DNA from: Heracleum sosnowskyi
Lineage: Eukaryota > Streptophyta > Magnoliopsida > Apiales > Apiaceae
Assembly (NCBI GenBank): GCA_030848705.1
Contig: CM061240.1
Span: 23,145,001-23,209,000, forward strand
Direction of reading: 5' to 3'
Length of the DNA stretch: 64,000 nucleotides
Numbering within the stretch: the first letter of the stretch is position 1; each line of letters starts with the position of its first letter. Positions 1-10,250 of this stretch are shown here, piece after piece. Position numbers and translations under genes: made by a program. A model generated the notes under the pieces. The model did no database searches. It saw only the letters and a program-made list of their open reading frames with translations, and was not told the origin of the DNA.

Positions 1-2
1 AC

Positions 3-2963
3 TCTGAAGCTGGTGGCCATCACTTGTTAAGTGATTTGTTGGGCCATCAACCAATTTTTCCTGAAGTTGCAAGGGGATCTGTGGACCATTCTTTAAAATC
101 AATCACCACAGACTCTACTGTAATTTCTCATTCTCAAAGTGCTTTCTTGACTTCATCAACGAAACAGTCTATTTCGTTGACAAGTGTTTCTCCATCAACG
201 GTATCCATACCGTTGACAGTTCAAACTACCATTCCGTTGATAGTTCACTCTGCACCTTTAATTGAAAATCAAGTTGTTCCCACAACTAGTGCAGATGATC
301 TAGTGGTAGTTGAGACACTTCTAGGACTGAGAGGGAGTGAAACTGAGAGGCTGGCTTGCAGCCAGGCAAAAGGAGAGAATGTGAGTGAGAGGCTGGCTAT
401 TTCTTCCAGCCAGGCAAAAGGAGAGATTGAGAGTTCCACCTTAGAAGGTGAAGGTGAGGGTGTGAGAGGTGTGAGCCATGGGGAGCCCATGATGCAAGAA
501 CAGAGTGGAGAGAGAGAAGGGACTACAGGAGAAATAAGGATGGAAGCAGCCATTGCTAATGAGTTAATGGAGGTCAGTGAGGGAGAAAGGGAACCTACTT
601 TCCAAGAGGTTTATCAACAAACTCTGGATAGTATTTCCCTGGATCCTGAGACCTTTACTCATCCTGTGCCAGCCTATCAAATTATGGCTCAGCAGGGCAA
701 TGTGGAGGCAGAAAGGTCACTAAATCTAATTCATACAACTGCATCAATGCAAAGAGCAAAGGATGCCCTGACCAATCTACCTTCAGGAGCTGCAGCAAGT
801 GGAGAATTTGAGTTTTCTGATGCTGAGGACAGCTATGGTGATAATCTACAGGTGGCCACCACTTCACAGACTGGGACTTCTGTGGTGCCTCCTACACCAG
901 GCTGGCTTTCTCAAGGTATGCATGGTAGAGCCACTCTAGATGCTGCTATCTCCAGGCAGTACAATGAAGCCTACTTAGCTCATGAGTCTGCAAATGCAAG
1001 AGACAAGAAATTCTACAAGGCCATCATGGATTCTCTGGAAATTCAAAGGCTACAAATGATGCAGACAAGGATTGAGGCTACAGAAATCAAGGACTCTATT
1101 AGCAATTTCAGGGATGCTAACTACAGGATGATGGATGAAAAGCTCCCTCTTCTCACTATGTCCAAAATGAACAGGTTTTTCTCTAAGGAACCTGAAGTGG
1201 CTACCTCCTTGAAGACTCTCTCTTCTAGAGTGGACAAGGTGGAAGCTACTTTATCTCAAATGCAAAAGGAACAGGAGAAGCAGACTCAACTTTTGGCCCA
1301 GCTAGTGGCAGCTCAAGGACTCCCAGTTGTCTCTCTTGATGATAACAAAAAGGGGGAGAAATCTCAGGAGCTAACCATTCAAATCACAAAGGTGCTGGTC
1401 CCAACCATCACATTGCCACAGGAGCCACTAGCAATGGGGGAGTTTGGAAAGAAGAATAAGGATGGCATTGACTTGATCCAGGAAGCTTCTATGAGGATAC
1501 AACTTGCAGCACAGATCAAAGATCATTGGTCCAACATAGAAGCAAGGTTCAAGAAAATTACTGAATCTTCAAAGACAGATCAGCCATCAACAAATGCAAT
1601 GGTGACTGCACAAGTGGAGCCACAGTTCAAGAGCTCTTATGCTATAGAGCCCCTTCTACATGGAGTCATTCAAGGACCAAGAAAGGAGAAAGGACAAACT
1701 TCATGCATTAGGGATGTGGAAGAAGCTACATTACAAAGAAGCTTATCTCCCAAGTCTCCTGCTAAACCAAAAGGCAAAAACATAGCAAGGACTTTCTATC
1801 CTGCACCTTATCCAGATGAGCTCAAACTACTTGGACTTCTCATCACAAAAAGCAAGGAAAGTAATAATCATGAGATAAGGAAGCAAAGGGCAATTGTCTA
1901 CAGGAATGGACAACAAATCTGTGTTTGGGCTGGTCATCCAAACTTTGCTGAAGCCAAGGCTGAGGAATCAGAAAGAGCAGCTATGCAAGCTCTTGCAGTA
2001 GCTCAAGCTCTAGATGAAGAAGAAAGACAGCAAGAAGAAAAAGCCCAAAAGGAAAGGAGTGAAAAGAAGAGTACAAGGCAACCAAAGGCAAGGGCTAGAA
2101 GAAACATAACCTTTGAAAATGATGACTCTCAGAGTATTGCATCAGACTCTTCTGTACCTCCAACAATTCCTGATCCATCTTTAAAGTTAGCCTGTGATCC
2201 CAAACATCTTGTCAATTATCATGATCAGCCAATTGAGCCAAAGGAAGAGCCAATTGAGTTTGATGAGGCTAACTTTCCTAAATTCCTTTTTGAGATGGAT
2301 CCAAAGAAGAAATTGAAGCAAAGGGCTGTCAAGACAAAGCCAGTATTTGTGAGAAAGCCACAACCTCAAAAACCCCCTTCAAATCCAGAGGACTGCATGT
2401 ACATTGCTGACATCAGGGAAGAATCCAGCTTGCATCTTGAGTTAGACAACCTGGTGGAAGTAAGGGGCATTGCAGCTTCTCAGAAGCTACCTGAAAGATT
2501 GGTTTTCACATACAAGGGTGGTAGAGAACAAATTTGGCCTCTCTACAGAATTCTAGGAGAAGACTACCAAACACTACTCACAGTGTTTAGATGCTTGAAG
2601 AAAGACTTTGGCTTCACCAAAACAGCCAAGTCTGAGGTGGTCTCCAGAATATGTCAAATAAAGGCTAGCTGGAACAAGCCTGAGGCTCTTCCCAGGATGC
2701 TAAGAGTGCCCTCAACAGGAAAGAAGATCCATCTTCAACCTTTCTGGATGATGGAATTCAAGGACAAGGACAACTGCAGAAGGTTCTTCAGGATGGAAGA
2801 CCAGCTGGACAAGGCATCTAATCAAACTCTAAGGTTTATGCAATCCAAGCTTGGTGATCAAGATGAAGAAGAGAAGATCTTTTACAGAAGGCTACAGGTC
2901 CAGATTGAGGAGAACAACTCTAGGAGAGGGAAGAAGACTATGCCCCAAAGAAGACAAAGATGA
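3..2963 (+). CDS. Retrotransposon extra ORF (env-like position), 5' end outside the window
   Basis: This is one uninterrupted frame of about 980 codons. It is open to the left edge, so the true start is not visible; the first in-frame TTG at 24 should not be taken as the start. The product is hydrophilic. The N-terminal third is Ser/Thr-rich and contains a short duplicated segment (Leu-Ala-(Cys/Ile)-Ser, then Ser-Gln-Ala-Lys-Gly-Glu). The middle is Glu/Lys/Gln-rich and looks like coiled coil (about residues 320-430 and 640-690). The C-terminal 200 residues are the more globular part, and the very end is basic. I see no protease, integrase or RT motif and no clear membrane segment. Its place before the polypurine tract matches the extra ORF of SIRE elements, often called env-like. 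Function is unknown. The intact frame suggests a young insertion. Confidence 0.65.
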   Translation, partial: SEAGGHHLLSDLLGHQPIFPEVARGSVDHSLKSITTDSTVISHSQSAFLTSSTKQSISLTSVSPSTVSIPLTVQTTIPLIVHSAPLIENQVVPTTSADDLVVVETLLGLRGSETERLACSQAKGENVSERLAISSSQAKGEIESSTLEGEGEGVRGVSHGEPMMQEQSGEREGTTGEIRMEAAIANELMEVSEGEREPTFQEVYQQTLDSISLDPETFTHPVPAYQIMAQQGNVEAERSLNLIHTTASMQRAKDALTNLPSGAAASGEFEFSDAEDSYGDNLQVATTSQTGTSVVPPTPGWLSQGMHGRATLDAAISRQYNEAYLAHESANARDKKFYKAIMDSLEIQRLQMMQTRIEATEIKDSISNFRDANYRMMDEKLPLLTMSKMNRFFSKEPEVATSLKTLSSRVDKVEATLSQMQKEQEKQTQLLAQLVAAQGLPVVSLDDNKKGEKSQELTIQITKVLVPTITLPQEPLAMGEFGKKNKDGIDLIQEASMRIQLAAQIKDHWSNIEARFKKITESSKTDQPSTNAMVTAQVEPQFKSSYAIEPLLHGVIQGPRKEKGQTSCIRDVEEATLQRSLSPKSPAKPKGKNIARTFYPAPYPDELKLLGLLITKSKESNNHEIRKQRAIVYRNGQQICVWAGHPNFAEAKAEESERAAMQALAVAQALDEEERQQEEKAQKERSEKKSTRQPKARARRNITFENDDSQSIASDSSVPPTIPDPSLKLACDPKHLVNYHDQPIEPKEEPIEFDEANFPKFLFEMDPKKKLKQRAVKTKPVFVRKPQPQKPPSNPEDCMYIADIREESSLHLELDNLVEVRGIAASQKLPERLVFTYKGGREQIWPLYRILGEDYQTLLTVFRCLKKDFGFTKTAKSEVVSRICQIKASWNKPEALPRMLRVPSTGKKIHLQPFWMMEFKDKDNCRRFFRMEDQLDKASNQTLRFMQSKLGDQDEEEKIFYRRLQVQIEENNSRRGKKTMPQRRQR

Positions 2964-3150
2964 ATTATTTGCTCAGTCTGGAGGAGCACATTTGGGCATT
3001 AGTTTTGTAAGTCTTGCATTATTTCTAAAAACTTTATGAAGCTCAATACAACTTTTACTTTTATCATGTGTAATATGCCTGAGTGTTTTTGTTATCATCA
3101 AGGCTCTTGATTTATGGCTGTTATTCTATCAGTCATAAATTGGGGGAGAT

Positions 3151-4144
3151 TGTTAGGAATATGTTGTTCTTGATGATAATTATAAAAACACTTAGTAGAT
3201 TTTGTATTAAGTTATTTTGTAACTGTCAACGAAATAGCATGCTTTGCAGTGTTTCGTTGACAGGAAGCTCATCAACGAAATGAGTGATGTAGCAATTGCA
3301 CTGTACATTACTTCATAGTTTGGTATGCAGTTTGTTGAGTACTAGATAGGTTTTCTAAGTCATGTTGACTAAATGGTTAGATAGGCAAAATAGGTTGGTT
3401 AATTGTAAATATTTAGTGCCTTGTAATTTTGCCTAAGTGAAGACATGTCAACGGAATGAAGATTACTCTATCAACGAAACAAGGAAGCTCATCAACGAAA
3501 CAAAGAATAAAGCTATCAACGAAACACATCTCTATGCCATCAACGAATCATTATTGCTTTTCTATACAATTGACAAAGTGATAGTGACAGGTTCCTGACA
3601 GATCAAAAAGGAGATGTGGAAGTGTACTTTGCATTGGAAACCATTAAAATGGACATGGGGAATAAGGAAACATCCCAGTTTCCAATTGGGCTCTTGGGAG
3701 TGATCATAATAAGCATGAAGTCAAAAGCAAGGATCTCCAAGGACCACTGGACAAAGGGATGAAAAGCAAACTATTGGCGGTTACTCATTGTACTATTAGT
3801 GTAGCCAAAAATAGGGTTGTAAACTTGGGTTTATATAACCAAGTGTAGCAGTTACTTTATTTGTGTGAAGAAAAACAAAGAGTTTGTATTAGCTATCTTT
3901 GAGAGCATTTTTCTTCTCTACAACCTTGTAACTGAGCAGCTGTGTACATTTGTATCACAGATTATTTCCGCAATAAAAACACTTCAGTTGGATCATCAAA
4001 CAATCCAACTGAATTATTTATATCTTGTGTTTTTATTTATTCAGTTCAGTTTAATTTTATAAAGTATTTTCAAGTTAAAGAAATATCAAAATTGTATTCA
4101 ACCCCCCCCCTTCTACAATTCTGTTAGGTCATTTGGGATTAACA
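3151..4144 (+). repeat. 3' LTR of the SIRE-type element
   Basis: The 994-bp repeat starts TGTTAGGAATATG directly after the polypurine tract and ends GGGATTAACA, giving TGTTA/TAACA inverted ends. A run of nine or more C precedes CTTCTACAATT near the 3' end, as in the second SIRE-type LTR of this window. Eight copies of a TCAACGAAA-like motif lie between 3225 and 3545. No 5' LTR is in view, so the target duplication cannot be tested; the next bases are GCATG. Confidence 0.8.
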
Positions 4145-5893
4145 GCATGCTACATATTAATTTTGTTTTCTATCTTATAACTTTAGTTTGTATTCTAATG
4201 ACATAGACGAAGTTATCCACAATTAGTGTTGATTGAGTGAAGACATGAATCAATAACGAAAGCATGAATCAATAAGGAGAGAAGGGACCGTGAAGTGCGC
4301 CTCTTACCTCGCTCTATTTTTTTTTTTTTTTTTTTGCGTTTTTTTAATATTAATAACTTTTGTTTTCGTTATCTTGATGTGATGCCGATGTGTTTATAGG
4401 TGGATCCGAGGCTATAAAGATGAGTCGAAGGTATGAATAATTATACTTGTAATAATGGTTTCGATTTATAATCTTAATTCATTCATTATTTTGATTATTT
4501 GTTACCTTTTCTTTGGATGTTTAAAAAAATTTCAAGATAGAATTTTGTAAGCTTGATTATCACATAAGGTTTTTCTTTTATTTATCTTTTTCAGTTTTAA
4601 TGTTGATAAGTATTGATTCGGCCTTAGATCTTTTTAATTAATTATTTGGTACTGGTCAGGACCTTTGCAAAATCATCAAAGCATGAAAGGAAAAGGTATT
4701 AAAACTGGTTCTCCAATCAAGAGGGAAGAATCTGCGATGGGTGGTGGGTTTGAGAAATCTGGGATTTTATCGAATATAGCTTCGAGTATAGCTGTGGAGT
4801 TAGGTGGCATCGGGGTTGGTGCAACCTCTCCTAACTCGATGGGCGTAAGAGCGGTGGTAAGATTTCTGGTGGAGTTATTCAAATGCGAGGAGTGGAGTCT
4901 AATGCTAAAGATTTTGGTAGTTCTGTTAAGTAAGCATATAGGTCAGGGTTGAGTTTCGTGTTGGTTGCCGGGGTTGTTAGCGTCTTTGGTTTTTAGCAGG
5001 CGTGTAGCCTTGATTTTTGTTCTATATCTTGTATTTTAAGTGGTGTTTTCTCTCTGGCAGTCTATGTCTGTTTCGAGTCCTTTGATTGTTCAGTGGTCTG
5101 GATTGTATGTTGCTTTGTCGTTTTTTTTTATTAATGAAATTCTGAGTTATAAAAAAATAAAATGAAAACATGACTATGACATGTTTTAAACAACATTTTA
5201 GCTTATCCATTTATAATTACGATAGTATATTATATCATTATTTAATTTATTTAAAAATATTTATTTATTTATTTATAAATCAATATTTAAAATATTTATA
5301 ATTATTTATTCCATTTAAAAATAATTTTTTGCAAAATATTTTAAAATAAATTAGAAAAATTATTAAAAGGCGGCTGTGAAGCGCAGCTTAGTAAACTAGT
5401 TAAATCAAAACCAAAACAAAATTTTCAATTTTTAAAATTTTAAAACCATAATCAAACCAAACAAAAAAAACCTAAATTTTCGGGTTGGTTGGTTCGGTTT
5501 AGTCTATTTTTTCGGATTTTGGAAAATCATATTCACCCTATTCATGGTGGGCTTGACTGGTTACTTTGATCCAACTCACGGTTTACATCAGCACATTGTA
5601 TAAGGTGGAGGATTAAATTATTGAGGATATTTTATATTTGTAGTTTTGTAGCATATATTGTAAATGTGATTTTTTCATTCACGTCACTGATCATGTTGTT
5701 AAATTAGTCAATATTTTTGAACTAATGACTTATTCACTCATGTTGTTTTGTTTAGGGTTAGTGATTCAGTGTTATTGAGCTAATGACCTAATCACTCATG
5801 TTGTGGTAACAAAGAAAAGATTTAAGTGTAAAATGGCACTAATGGAAACATTACAAATAGTTTTCATTTAAAATATCTTGACTTGTAACAAAT
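4145..5893. other. AT-rich intergenic DNA with possible relics
   Basis: No gene is supported. At 4640-5160 an out-of-context, more GC-balanced stretch ends in a T-run, a short AT segment and an A-run (about 5117-5165). This could be the tail of a truncated non-LTR retrotransposon, but no RT motif is seen. At 5369-5399 there is a small imperfect hairpin (GGCTGTGAAGCGCAGC) followed by a CTAG end and T, resembling a Helitron 3' terminus. At 5690-5810 a roughly 55-bp segment ending CACTCATGTTGT is present twice. The rest is simple AT-rich sequence. Confidence 0.4.
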
Positions 5894-5900
5894 TATGGTA

Positions 5901-6130
5901 TGATTCGTACCATAATAGTTAGGTTTTTTTTTTCAGAGAATTTGTACAAATTGAAAATTTAATGTTTTTAAAAGCAAAAATTACAGGAGAAATTCCTGGA
6001 AATCACCTAAAAGAATAATAAATATGTTGAAAAAGAAAAAGAATAATAAAAGAATTTGATGATGGCTGCTACGAGCACGTGCGATGGTGGCTGTTGAAGG
6101 AGGCGAGTGAGTCAATAGAAGTGGGCCGGG
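5901..6130 (+). promoter_or_regulatory. Distal upstream region of dioxygenase copy 1, with G-box
   Basis: The first part (5901-6033) is also found upstream of dioxygenase copy 2 (to 56859) and, without any gene, at 21589-21865 and 40771-41047. The second part (about 6060-6150) matches 56886-57000 upstream of copy 2; it includes GAGTCAATAG and a palindromic CACGTG G-box at 6076-6081. Copy 2 carries about 30 additional bases just after the G-box. Shared position in both gene copies suggests, but does not show, a regulatory role. About 6160-6680 is AT-rich filler with no gene. Confidence 0.4.
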
Positions 6131-6683
6131 GTTGCAATTTGGTTATCAACTTTTTGCTTATTGAGCTTGATTCAGAAGAACAACATGACCACAACGGCTG
6201 CCATAATTTTCTTTTTTGTCTGTTGTTTGTTAAACCTGTCAATACCGGCTTGTAAATGTGAAAAGTATAGTTCGAATCTACATGTATGCTTCAGGTAAGG
6301 TTTAAAATCGTTCAAATTTAATTTTTAGAATTCAAAATAGAACATAAAAATTAAAACGCGCATAAAGGCTAATAAATTTCAACTTTTTGGTATTTATATT
6401 AACTCCAATTTGATATAAAGGAATGTGACACATTTTAATTGGCAATTTTTTTTTTAAAAAATCTAAAATCATATCAACAACATTTTATAAATAAATATTT
6501 GTATTTTTATAAATAAAAAATTTATAATAATTTCTAAATACTAAAAATTATAATAAATATTATGGATTATTCGTGAAAAATATAATTATAAATTTTAAAA
6601 ACATTGGTGGATTGGAGTGGTTATAAGTTAGAATTTATAAATATTCAAATTTCAAAGTGCCAATAAAAAATATATAAATAACG

Positions 6684-6833
6684 ATGGACTTTGACGGTCA
6701 CAAATAGTGCCCCAAAGTTGCCACTATACACTCTTACAGTCTATAAATACCACAAATTTACATGCATTTCAATAACATAGTCCTCTTCCTCTACATCTCC
6801 TTAAGTACTTGATTGCTTCAGAAATCAGAAACA
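6684..6833 (+). promoter_or_regulatory. Core promoter and 5' UTR of dioxygenase copy 1
   Basis: A TATAAATA box lies at 6742-6749, about 85-90 bp before the ATG. A TTGAC W-box core is at 6691-6695, and the leader is CT-rich (TCCTCTTCCTCTACATCTCC). The block from 6684 to the ATG is almost identical to 57245-57393 before copy 2, whereas sequence immediately upstream of it differs completely. The duplicated genes therefore keep a conserved proximal promoter of about 150 bp. The transcription start is not determined. Confidence 0.65.
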
Positions 6834-8008
6834 ATGGCTCCATCTCCCACTAATGATTACAGAAATTTTGCAGTAACAAAAGGGCACGGAGTAAAGGGTC
6901 TCTCCGATCTCAAGCTCGAATCTTTACCAGAGCAATATATTCAACCTGTGGAGGAGCGATTAGACATGACAAAAGTCCTGAAGAAAGAGTCCATACCCGT
7001 GATTGACATGTCCAATTTGGATGATCCGAATGTGGCTCATCAGATTGCGGCTGCTGCTGAAAAGTGGGGATTCTTTCAGATTATTAATCATGGAGTCCCC
7101 ATTGAGGTTCTTGAGAATGTCAAGGAAGCTACACGTAGATTCTTCGCATTGCCTGTGGAGGAGAAGATCAAGTATACCCAAGAACAGTCTCCTACAAATT
7201 CTGTTAGGCTTACAACAAGCTTTCTTCCAAAAGTAGACAAAGTTCTCGAGTGGAAAGATTACCTTAGTATCCTTGTTTCTGATGAGAAGTCTTCCGAATT
7301 TTGGCCATCTACATGCAAGTAAGTTTATATTTTTGGGGAACAAGGATCTTTATTTTTCACGACTGTGCTTGGTTGATTAATTTATAGTTCAATATTTATA
7401 TGACGTGTGGAATAACAGTTCTATTGCCTATATGTTTTAGGCATGACGTAAAGGAATATGTTGAGAAGTCTGAGTTTGTCATGAAGTGGCTGCTAAAAGC
7501 CCTGATGAAGGGGTTAAATGTGGACATGGACTCAAAAGAATCAATTCTAATGGGCTCAACCAGAATCAACCTCAACTATTATCCTGTTTGTCCAAACCCT
7601 GAGCTTGCAATTGGAGTGGGACGCCATTCTGACGTCTCCACACTCACATTTCTCCTTCAAGACAATGTCGGAGGACTACACATCAGAAAGATGGACACCG
7701 ATACTTGGATTTTCGTGCCTCCTGTAGAGGGAGCAATAGTAATTAACATTGGTGATGCTCTTCAAATCTTGAGTAATGGTAAATACAAAAGTGCTGAGCA
7801 CTGTGTTGCAGCCAATGGAAGCAACGACAGAATTTCGGTGCCAATCTTTACTAACCCTAGTCCGGATGATATTATTGGCCCGCTACCTGAGCTGCTCAAG
7901 AATGGAGAAAAACCAGTATACAAACACGTCCTGTATTCGGATTATGTGAAACATTTCTACAGGAAATCTCACGATGGGAAGCACACTCTTGATTTCGCAA
8001 AGATGTGA
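6834..8008 (+). CDS. F6'H1-like: 2-oxoglutarate/Fe(II) dioxygenase, feruloyl-/p-coumaroyl-CoA ortho-hydroxylase type (copy 1)
   Basis: This is a two-exon gene: exon 1 is 6834-7318, a GT-AG intron is 7319-7440 (phase 2), and exon 2 is 7441-8008. The product is 350 residues, the normal family length. The ATG at 6834 begins MAPSPTNDYRNF; the open frame upstream has no other ATG. An N-terminal DIOX_N region spans about residues 50-150 (WGFFQIINHG). The Fe(II) site is H224-x-D226 and H282, with the 2-oxoglutarate-binding R292-x-S294. NYYPVCPNPEL, GRHSDVSTLT and the ending HDGKHTLDFAKM are characteristic of the F6'H1/C2'H group. These cytosolic enzymes ortho-hydroxylate feruloyl-CoA (to scopoletin) or p-coumaroyl-CoA (to umbelliferone); sequence alone does not settle the substrate. 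It differs from copy 2 at only three residues I can see (E29/S30 versus D/A, and A280 versus V). No disabling change was seen. Confidence 0.9.
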
Positions 8009-8210
8009 TTGGTTGTCAGGACCGCAAGTTGTTGAATTAAATAAACTCATGTACCTTGTGTTGGTGTTTCATGTTGAAAATCTGTATTAATAAAATCGAT
8101 AAGATGATGAACATGTATTGTCGCATATTACATTCGTCAGTATTAGGAATGAATAACACGTACCCAATATCGTGGTGATGATCTCTGTAATCTTTCACTT
8201 GTTTCACTTG
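8009..8210 (+). other. 3' UTR / downstream flank of dioxygenase copy 1
   Basis: AATAAA signals occur at 8040-8045 and 8089-8094. The sequence matches 58569-58717 after copy 2 except for 50 bp (8041-8090) absent from copy 2. That stretch is bounded by ATTAA on both sides, as expected for a deletion between short direct repeats in copy 2. Homology between copies ends near 8210, exactly where the P450 fragment begins. Confidence 0.6.
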
Positions 8211-8738
8211 TATTTTCAAATTTAACACTTCATTTTCTGAAGCCTTTTGAGAAATTCGTTTAATCATACGAAAGACTTCTTCTTCGCGAATCGAACGAAA
8301 GGACTGCACTCTTTTGTAGCTAAAGACATGAACGGTGAGAATCTTTCTCATTTCCTTCCAATAATCATTATACGGAGCAAAAGCAATATCAGTGCCATGG
8401 TACGAAACTTTTCTTAACCCAAAGAAGTTAGGCCTGCTACAGAAAATTAAGTCATGCGTTTTCAACAATTGTTTAGCCATTTCCGTTGAAGAGATTATAA
8501 GAGCTGGTAAATAACCAAGCCTGAGATACAACATTGGACCATATTGTTTTGAAAGGCTCCATAGTTGGTGTGGAAGGATGGAGATATCAAGCTGATGCAA
8601 GTTTCCGATAAACGGAAGTCCCCGTGGACCTGGTGGATGTGGCAGTTTCGATGTATAGTTACCGAGAAGTTTGGGAAGAACAAGTATGAATAGTACAGGA
8701 ACACCAACAACAAGATAGATATAAGTTAAGAAAGCCAT
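8211..8738 (-). pseudogene. Cytochrome P450 (CYP71 clan), N-terminal half only
   Basis: Reading from the ATG at 8738 on the minus strand, about 175 codons match the N-terminus of a CYP71-clan (CYP83/CYP71-like) enzyme. There is an N-terminal membrane anchor (residues about 4-24), the proline-rich hinge (PHPPGPRGLPFIGNLHQL) and the C-helix WKEMR. A VQSFRSIREEE segment follows. P450 similarity stops near SENEVLNL at about 8211. From there the frame runs into DNA that also follows dioxygenase copy 2, so the remaining codons to 8037 are junk translation. About 120 residues of exon 1 and all of the I-helix, ExxR and haem-binding region are missing. The break coincides with the end of the duplicated dioxygenase flank, indicating a deletion. 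As it stands it cannot make an active P450. Confidence 0.85.
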
Positions 8739-9149
8739 CGTTGTGCCCTTTTGTTTTCTTCAGATTTAGCATAAGTAATAGTCATTTATAGATTAATTTT
8801 GTCTACAACTACCAGATAAATGTTGCTTTCTCTGTCGGAAGATACAAAGTACGTCGAAAGTAACTCTAATAGTGATTAATTAAACATGCCAACTATTATT
8901 ACGTTGATGAATGACCGAACGACGACAGAACCGATCTACATAGATGCTTTCTCTGGTATTGTCGCGTGATGAAGCCACAGTGTATATAAAACGTAAAAAT
9001 CTTGAGCTTTTTGTCTTTGGATTACCCTGCAGTATTTATCATCTACTAGGTCGTATTTCGATTTAGTGATTGTAATTTATGGTAAAAGTTTAATCAATTT
9101 AAACACAAAAAATTAAACATACAAAAAATTATGGTACCTTGGGAGTATA
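8739..9149. other. Upstream region of the truncated P450 / intergenic
   Basis: This would have been the P450 promoter (minus strand). No coding sequence is seen. It is moderately AT-rich, and no repeat is shared with the copy-2 side of the window. The last two bases (TA) are the left target duplication of the adjoining MITE. Confidence 0.4.
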
Positions 9150-9822
9150 CTAAAACCTCTATAAATTAATATAGTTGGGATTGATAAATATATTAATTTA
9201 GAGAAGTATTACTTAATCGAAAAAATTAATAATTATTAATTGATAGAGAGTTTTTAATAAAAAATTGACTGTTAGTATATAAACTTAAATAAAATCAATT
9301 GCATAATTTATATTTTATACCTAATTCAATTTATTCCATGTATACTAATTATTTACAAATTCAATATATATTGGTTATATTCTAAATACACCATCCTTAA
9401 ATATAATGCCCATGATATAGAAGACCATACAACATCTTTGAAATCTGCTGCATGGAAAGAAGTGCTCAAAACATCAAAAACACTTAATAAATTTTTGATG
9501 CAATCCAAAAACTCCACGTACTAGCTTTGGATGCAATAGGGAAGATTAGGCATGAAACTCATGTAGATTTGAATTTCAAGAAAAAAAGCTAGAATCATAT
9601 TTTGCAAAAGTGTAACATATATATTTTTATGATTATAAGTGAATTATTAGTTTATAATATTATTGGGACCATATATTTATATAGGGGTTTGAAAAAAATT
9701 ATTATCTTATTATTTTATCGAAATATGTCATTTTTTGAACTAGCCCAAGTCGGGATCGGAGGAAATTATTAACTTAGAGAGGTTATTAATTTACTAAGTA
9801 TTAATTTACCGAGGTTTTACTG
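9150..9822. mobile_element. Emigrant/Lemi-like MITE (pogo-type Tc1/mariner)
   Basis: The left end reads CTAAAACCTCTATAAATTAA. The right end is the inverted counterpart (TTAATTTACCGAGGTTTTACTG), so the termini are inverted repeats of the CAGTAAAACCTCTATAAATT type known for Emigrant/Lemi elements. TA dinucleotides flank it (9148-9149 and 9823-9824), the target duplication expected for the family. The 673-bp interior has no transposase frame and contains further AACTTAGAGAGGTTATTAA-type subterminal repeats. The left end has lost two bases relative to the right. Confidence 0.7.
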
Positions 9823-10250
9823 TACTTTTTTCGGTCCTTAATTAGAAGGAATAAAAGTGACAAGAGTGATCAAAACAAATATAATCAATTTTAATATTTT
9901 AAATTTAAAAATTTAAAAACATTAATATAATAACAAAGTCCATGCTTGAAATTTTAATTACCTAGTGCTTACCTACTAGATCACATAACACTAACCAAAC
10001 TAACAAATCTGCATGGTATTTCCTTATTCCTTCAAAAGATAGGGTTTGTCATTGCTAACAATAGGAATATCAACATAGGACCGATTAGTGATTGATCAAG
10101 TCATTCTATGCATGGGACCACTGGATGAAAGAACAGGCATAAATGAAGATGTGCTTTGTTTCTATCCTAGGTTCCTACAGCTAATTCTCAATGATATCTT
10201 AACAGATGATGAACTTGAGACATTCGCCGAAGAGGAGACCATGGAGTGCA

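Larger units (their letters stand above)
1..4144 (+). mobile_element. 3' end of a SIRE-lineage Copia LTR retrotransposon
   Basis: Three parts stand in the order expected for the 3' end of a SIRE/Maximus-type Copia element: a long open frame with no enzymatic domain, a polypurine tract (TGGGGGAGAT, 3141-3150), and a terminal repeat that begins TGTTAG and ends TTAACA. Just upstream of the tract is a TTGTTATCATCA string, and just inside the LTR a TGATGATAA string; I associate this pair with SIRE elements. Gag-pol and the 5' LTR must lie left of the window. The lineage call is family knowledge applied to these landmarks; no reverse transcriptase is visible here to confirm it. Confidence 0.75.

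Noticed and set aside
4665..4952. A 95-codon frame in the left intergenic region
   Set aside because: There is an equally open antisense frame and no recognisable domain; it is kept only as a possible relic of a non-LTR element.
6960..7343. Open frames antisense to dioxygenase exon 1 (and 57520-57903)
   Set aside because: They mirror the conserved coding strand and have no promoter or domain.
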